From: Monocercomonoides exilis
Taxonomy: Eukaryota > Preaxostyla > Oxymonadida > Polymastigidae
DNA length: 64,000 nt
Assembly: GCA_001643675.2 (NCBI GenBank)
Contig: LSRY02000042.1
Span: 682,501-746,500, forward strand
Direction: 5' to 3'
Position numbers and translations under genes: made by a program. Below, piece after piece: positions 58,801-64,000 of the stretch. The notes under the pieces are model-generated. The model was not told the origin of the DNA, searched no databases, and worked only from the letters and a program-made list of their open reading frames with translations. Positions within the stretch are counted from its first letter, which is position 1, and every line of letters begins with the position of its first letter.

Positions 58801-59189
58801 CAGTTGAGCTTGAAGATGTGCTTCCTTTTCCTTATTACGTTCCTGCTCCAATTTTCTTCGCTCCTTTAAGTTGGAGATTTTTCAAAAGTTATCGAAATAT
58901 AGTGAAAAGAGAAGCAAACAAGTTCTTCTTCTAATTCTTGCTTTCTTCGCTGCCATCGCTTCATCTCCATCTCTTCTTTACGAGTCTGTTTGTCTAATGC
59001 TCGGAGCTCTTCAACAAGAGTTGTTCCTTGTTTTTCAATTATCTCTTATGACATAAGAAAAAAATAAATTGAAATATTGTTAATTATTTTCGCAAAAGAA
59101 ACATTACCCGCAAGCAAAGGATCATCAAAATTATTCTTTGTTGTATTTGTTCTTGAAGTGAGAAGCTGAGATGATTGAGTTTTGTTCAT
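55858..59189 (-). CDS. Giant Glu/Lys-rich protein with C-terminal CBM48/AMPK-type domain (1070 aa)
   Basis: Exons are 59189-59108 (MNKTQSSQLLTSRTN), 59044-58920 and 58863-55858 (TAA). Donors are GTAATG and GTTTGC; acceptors are AAG. The N-terminal third is charged, with coiled-coil potential and basic segments (PRKLSQAALAAQLEMENEKE; TTRRRVKPYTPSIVGSVTLF). The centre is acidic, with tandem EEKT repeats (about 611-634) and EEEK repeats (about 724-787). The CBM-like domain at about 905-1003 is clear: KRVAVCGEWDKWTRKIPLS, RWVLKRG, EWQFKFVLDGSRWIASP, GNMNNILKFG. The Trp and Lys positions and the terminal NN-I-L match the AMPK-beta/CBM48 pattern. The role is probably scaffold-like; no catalytic domain is seen. 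Confidence 0.8.
56713..56905. repeat. 12-bp coding minisatellite (EEEK)n
   Basis: A 12-bp unit, TTCTTCTTTCTC on the plus strand, is repeated about 15 times with almost no variation. On the minus strand it encodes EEEK within the 1070-aa protein. A 15-bp-type EEKT repeat sits nearby at 57,170-57,245. Confidence 0.9.
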
Positions 59190-59318
59190 AACGCAGGATA
59201 AATCTTTTCAAAAACAATGAGAACCATTGATCCTTTTTGTGATTTTTTGATCTGTTTTATAATTAAACAATATTTCTGTTTCGGCTGGATTTATTCGAGT
59301 CTCAAGAAGTTTATCAAA
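59190..59318. promoter_or_regulatory. Compact divergent promoter region, CBM-domain gene / CC2D2A-like gene
   Basis: Only 129 bp separate the two start codons on opposite strands, so both promoters must share this interval or overlap the genes. The plus-strand frame is open upstream to an ATG at 59217, which would shorten the gap further. MSDNKKDTEK at 59319 is the more natural start. Confidence 0.45.
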
Positions 59319-61707
59319 ATGTCGGACAACAAAAAAGATACAGAAAAATCTAGTTCTTCTTCAGATGATGATATTATACCAGAGGACCAGCCTGAAACAC
59401 AACCAAAAAAAGATATACGACAGTTCAAGTTTATCCTTAAAAATATCCAGATATACAATGTTAAGGCTTTTGATGCAACGACCAGTGATCCTTTTCTCAC
59501 TTTCACTCTTGGAGGTAATTATAAGGTTGAAGATCTTCGGCATCGGTTTGTGTTTTTTTTGTTCCCTGAAAGATGTTATTCTTTATGCTTCAAAAAAAAA
59601 ACTGGCTTAGGGGACTTGGTCTTGTTGTAAGCGGAAAGCAAGGTCCAAAGTATAGAACTGAAACAATGAAGAAAATAAATTCTCAAACAAGAGGTTTTTC
59701 AGATTATATTTTTTAATAATTTTTTCATAAAAGTTTTTTGTTCCTTTTTAAAACAGCTACTTATCCTGATCAGTGGCTTACATATTGGCAAGGAACTTTT
59801 GAAGAGCTTAAAGAGCAATTTTTTAAAATTGAAGTATTTATATTTATTTTTTAATTCGTAATTTGCTTTATTGCTTATTTTTCATAAATATGAACAAGTG
59901 CTGGGATTGGGATTGCATTGGAAGAGATGATTTCATGGGTGAAGCTAAAATCAAGCTTTGGGATATGGCGACAGGGCCTGTTGTGCGAGATCATGTTGAA
60001 ATACAGCTTCATCAAAGAGGAAACAGGCACGAGACGACAGCCATCATTTCATTTGAAGCGTATTTTCAGGAAGTGTTTATGTTCCAGCTGTCGCTCCACG
60101 ACTGGCGCGGGGAAGATCTCCTGCCGATGGACTTGGGGGGCACGAGCGATCCGTATGTGACAGTGCGCTTTATGACTGGGGGCTCAATCAAAATGAAGTC
60201 CATCAAGTCGACCAAGTCTGATGCCATCCCTTGCACTCTGTTTCCTGAGTGGGACGAGGTGGGAACGCTGACATTCCCAGGCATCCGGAGCGAGCTGGAG
60301 AATGACGATCTGAAGATCGAGGTGTATGACAAAGATGTGCTGTTTGACGAGATTATGGGTAAAGCACTGCTTCCACTGAGGGGTCTGCTGGAGATTGGGC
60401 AGTTCAACACGGAATTAGAACACAAAGGGAAACAGGCAGGGTCGATTAATGGCTTCATTGATGTGATGTCTTTACCGAAACTGCACCAGTCGATGGACAA
60501 AGTGGAGCTGAAGCCGTATTATCGGTATTTGTGTGTGGAGGTGAGGAGATGCTGTGACATGATAGCGATGAAGAACACAGGGTACTCAGATGTGTTTGTG
60601 GTGTTGGAGTGGGATGGCACGAAGCAGCAGACGCGGGTGATCAAAGACAACATCAACCCAGTCTTCAACGAGTTTCTGTTCATTCCTGTGAAGATTGTGG
60701 GAAACACACTCTCCAAAAGCGTTCTGCTGAAGAAAGGGAACATCAAGCTGTCTGCATTCGATTTTGACGAGGCAGGCAACAATTACCTCGGCAGCTGTGA
60801 GATTCCTCTGCACGACGTGACTGTTGCTGAGCTTGACAAAGACCCCCTCGACCACTCAATGAAGACGAGAGTGTACTGCCCAAAAGATGGGCTGTTCCTG
60901 ACGAGCGGAGGACAGAAGAGCGAGAAGGAGAGCAAGATCGTGTTCTCTGCCTTCTTCCACCCAGATTTCCCACACAAACTCGTTCTGGACCCACCTGAGG
61001 CAAAGGAGAAAGTGGGCATTCCACCCGCATATGCAGAGCGAATTGAGCAGTGGAAGTATCAGCTTCCTCATCATCTTGTGTCTGCTTCACCTTATGAGAC
61101 ATTTGCAACCAATGATGAAAATGATGAATTCTTCCTGCCTTGTTTCCTGACAAATAACATTCCTCTTCCGAAGGCGCTGAAGCACCCTCGTCTGATCATG
61201 CGGATGGTGCATGCGATGACCTTTGCGGCTGACTCAGAATCTTTTCAAGGGTTCGGAATGCAGGACAAGCGAGTGTTTATGTCCCCACCGTTCATTCTGA
61301 AGATCCGAAAGGGAGATGATCAAGACCACTCCATTCTTCTGGCCTCTCTCTTCCTGTCGATGGGCATCGATGCCTATTTGTGTCTGGGCACCACAAAGAA
61401 AGGCAATCAGCATGTGTTTGTGCTCACGAGGGAGTTTGATGGGACTGTGCTCTTTTGGGAGTCTACAACAGGGATGGCCATTGCAGCGCCTCTGCGGTGG
61501 GGCGGGAGTGACGAGTGCCCACCAGATTATGTGCTGTACAGGAATGAGCTGCTGGGGATAAAAGGGCCCTGCCATCCGCTCATCAAAGACTGGAGAGATT
61601 GGAAGGAGATGCAGGGGAAGTCGTTCCTGTCGAGACTGCCAGGGATGATTGGAGGAGGAAATGGGAAGAAGGGGAAGGGGAAGAAGAAGCAGGAGAGCTA
61701 CGAAGAT

Positions 61708-61743
<36 letters not shown>

Positions 61744-63609
61744 AGTTCAAAAAGCGGGACTGATTCAGATGAAGGAACAGGAGATGAGGATTCATCGAGA
61801 GGAAAGAAAGGAAAGAAAGGAAAACAACAGAACAAAAAAGGGAAGAAAGGAGGGAAAGGGAAAGGGAAAGAAGTAGAGATGGAGGAGATGGACTATGACG
61901 AATATGACGATGATGACGAAGACGAAGCACCGCCGCCAGGATTTGATCCAGAAGAGGCAGAAGAGAGGAAGAGGGACATTCAGCTGAAGATGCTCAGGCA
62001 GAAAGCGAAGCTGAAGAACAAGCTGCTGACACCAGAAGAGATTGAAGAGAGAGAGCAGAAGTGGAGGGAGATGGGCGGAGGAGCAGCAAGAAAGGAGAGA
62101 GAGACGAGAGTGTTGGAGGAGAATGAGGAAGGAGAAGGAGGGGCTGAGGGAGGAGAAGGGAAGAAAGGAGATGGAGAAGAAGGAGAAGAAGAGGCAGAAG
62201 AAGAAAACGATGACGAAGCCAACGACCTTCTTGGATTTTCATCTGGGCAAGCATCTTCTTCTTCTCGTTCAGGAAAAGCACGCCTTGATCTTGATTTTGT
62301 GGAGGATGATGAAGAAGCGATTGATTTCCCTTCAGCAGGTGCGGCTGATCCATCGATGGGGATTGGGATCGGGCAGACACACATGCAGAGCCTGACACCT
62401 GTGCCTGGGATGGCTATTGGGGTGACGCAGAGTGGTGTGGGTGGAGTGGAGGCGCAGAAGTACAATGCGATGCTGTCGTCGGAGGATGTGGAGAAGTCAG
62501 ACATGATGGAGATGGGTGGAGGGATGGGATATGGAATGGGAGGGATGGGAGGCATGGGAGCGATGGGGGGAATGGGGATGGGGATGATGATGACAGAGCA
62601 GCAGCTGATTATGGCTGGTGGAGGGACAGCACAGTTCTACCCGACGTGGCATTCGGATGCAGCTGGAAACGGGATGGAAGGAGGAGACATGATGATGTCA
62701 TATTCACAGGCAGCGCAGATGGGGATGGCTAGTGAGCCTTCACTTGCAGCAGCGGGTGTGGGCGGAATGGGGTCGATGTACAGCAGTGATCAAGATGCAC
62801 AATTGCAAGACAATGCAGACGACTCGGCAGCAGCTGCGGGATCCTTCCAGCAGGAGGATATTCAGCTGTGGGAGTGCACTCTTCCGCAGGTGATTCTGCC
62901 ATATGCTACTTTGGATGTGGTGGTGAACAACAAGAATATCTGGGGCAATGCACAACATCTCGACCCAGCGCTGATTGAGTATGACTTTGAGAACACAGAA
63001 CACTGGAAGCCGTTTATTGACAAGGACTTCTGCGAGACAGAGTCATATCCCATCAAGCCGTTCTACGAAGGCGGCACAGAAAAGATCAGACTTCCCTCGC
63101 CAATCTCACCTGCGCGGCTGGAAGTGCTTGAGAAGCAGATCTACGACGAGATGAAGACGGCGTTTCTGAACTGGCGGCATGCGAAGTACATGAAGACATT
63201 CTGGTTTCCGGAGCTCGACTACATCCTGCGGAATGGCTTGATCACGCTGGAGTATCAGGAGCTGACGGGCATTCCGAACGAGATTGGAATCTCGGCGTGG
63301 AAGGCAGACATCACACGGCAGGTGCCGAAGGGCCATCATTATCAAGGGCAGGCATTCAACTTCTGCTTCACCGATGCGAAGAAGATCCGTCACGCCATTA
63401 TGGACAAGTTTGACTTCCACAAGCACAAGTCGAAGACTCCCAAGTATTCGTTTGGCACTTATGTGTGCTCGCATTATTGTGGTGTGTGTTCTGTGTGGGT
63501 GTATGTGGCACTGATGACGCCAATTGGAGAGGATCTGTCTTCAAAGGCTGCAGCAACAGGAGGACCGAAGCAAGCAACAGGAATGCCACAGGTGAAGAGG
63601 AAGTGGTGA
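59319..63609 (+). CDS. CC2D2A: CC2D2A-like multi-C2 and transglutaminase-like ciliary transition-zone protein
   Basis: Relative of CC2D2A, a transition-zone (MKS complex) scaffold at the base of cilia. Exons: 59319-59545, 59611-59693, 59757-59833 and 59899-63609 (TGA), total 1365 aa. Donors are GTTTGT, GTTTTT and GTATTT. A first C2-like unit spans exons 1-4 (FKFILKNIQIYNVKAFDA...DWDCIGRDDFMGEAKI). C2 number 2 lies at about 187-293 (DLGGTSDPYVTVRFMTGG) and C2 number 3 at about 337-440 (NTGYSDVFVVLEWDG; NYLGSCEIPL). A transglutaminase-like domain follows at about 580-690 (HSILLASLFLSMGIDAYLCL; HVFVLTREFDGTVLFWESTT), with the Cys nucleophile apparently replaced, as in CC2D2A. After acidic and Gly/Met-rich linkers comes the conserved C-terminal region (about 1120-1340; NKNIWGNAQ, NWRHAKYM, CSVWVYVALM). 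Confidence 0.82.
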
Positions 63610-64000
63610 GGGAAAGAGTGAATGTGGATGGAAGTGTTGACAATTATGTTTTTGAGAATCTGAACAGATATCTTTTGATCGATTGCTTGTTTGTGTGTTT
63701 GTTGAGTGAATGCTGCATCGCTCTGCATGTCATTATGATTCTGTGCTTTTCTTCATCATCCAATTCACCTTTCTTCTGATTCTTCTTCTTTATTGCAATT
63801 CAAATGAAAACAACTTCATTTTTGTTGTTCTGTTACAATTTCTGACTTTCTTCCTTTTTGAATAGCTTCATTTCATTATTTCATTTTTTGTTAAGCGCAA
63901 TTTTATCTATTTTTTGTGACAAATCTCATTTCACCAATTGTTAGCTGGTCTTTTGTTTGTTTTTTTCTCTTTTCTTTTCTTTCACTTTTCCAAGTTTATT
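63610..64000. other. 3' flank of the CC2D2A-like gene
   Basis: AT- and T-rich, no gene seen before the window ends. Confidence 0.5.

Noticed and set aside
63284-63514. Short plus- and minus-strand ORFs over the C-terminus of the CC2D2A-like protein
   Set aside because: They overlap a conserved coding exon in other frames and have no domain.
1-64000. CRISPR arrays, operons, ribosome-binding sites
   Set aside because: The window is eukaryotic with spliced genes; the tandem repeats are microsatellites or coding repeats without unique spacers.

Overview
This is a nuclear contig from an intron-bearing, AT-rich protist. Intergenic DNA and introns are very AT-rich with long A/T and triplet or tetranucleotide runs. 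Coding regions are much less AT-rich and full of acidic, Lys/Glu and poly-Ser low complexity. Ciliary genes (CC2D2A-like, SHIPPO-like), a TmcB-type membrane protein, a core exosome subunit and the lineage-specific two-domain family together fit an oxymonad/preaxostylan flagellate of the Monocercomonoides type. That assignment is inference; no rRNA or marker gene is present. TAA, TAG and TGA all end genes with sensible C-termini, so I read the window with the standard code.

Region 1 (1-27.8 kb) is repeat-rich and accessory. It holds seven copies of one paralogous family of about 415-430 aa, on both strands: three apparently intact (2873-4269, 9024-10547, 15060-16493), one cut by the window edge (1-599), and three broken (6919-8393, 11815-12290, 24862-26294). 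A divergent hypothetical module lies head-to-head with several copies. It was duplicated in inverted orientation between about 6.0-6.95 kb and 26.2-27.15 kb, with a fainter relic at 10.55-10.8 kb. A near-perfect 402-bp fold-back element sits at 1355-1756 inside an older nested inverted repeat. A large TmcB-like multi-pass membrane protein (17620-23537) interrupts the family cluster.

Region 2 (27.8-37.6 kb, all genes on the minus strand) has a 997-aa hypothetical helical protein, a decayed Merlin/IS1595-type transposase next to a second diverged inverted repeat, the exosome cap subunit CSL4, and a five-exon SHIPPO/STPGR-like axonemal protein.

Region 3 (37.9-51.8 kb, plus strand) has two giant low-complexity proteins: a 2449-aa Ser-rich EF-hand protein and a 1702-aa acidic protein with a CBM48/AMPK-like beta-sandwich. 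Region 4 (52.6-59.2 kb, minus strand) has a 557-aa helical hypothetical protein, a RanBP2-type zinc-finger protein and a second giant acidic CBM48-like protein. The last of these is divergent, across 129 bp, from a CC2D2A-like multi-C2/transglutaminase-like ciliary protein (59319-63609). Exons were assembled by hand from GT..AG boundaries that keep the frame and restore recognisable domains; no transcript data were available.
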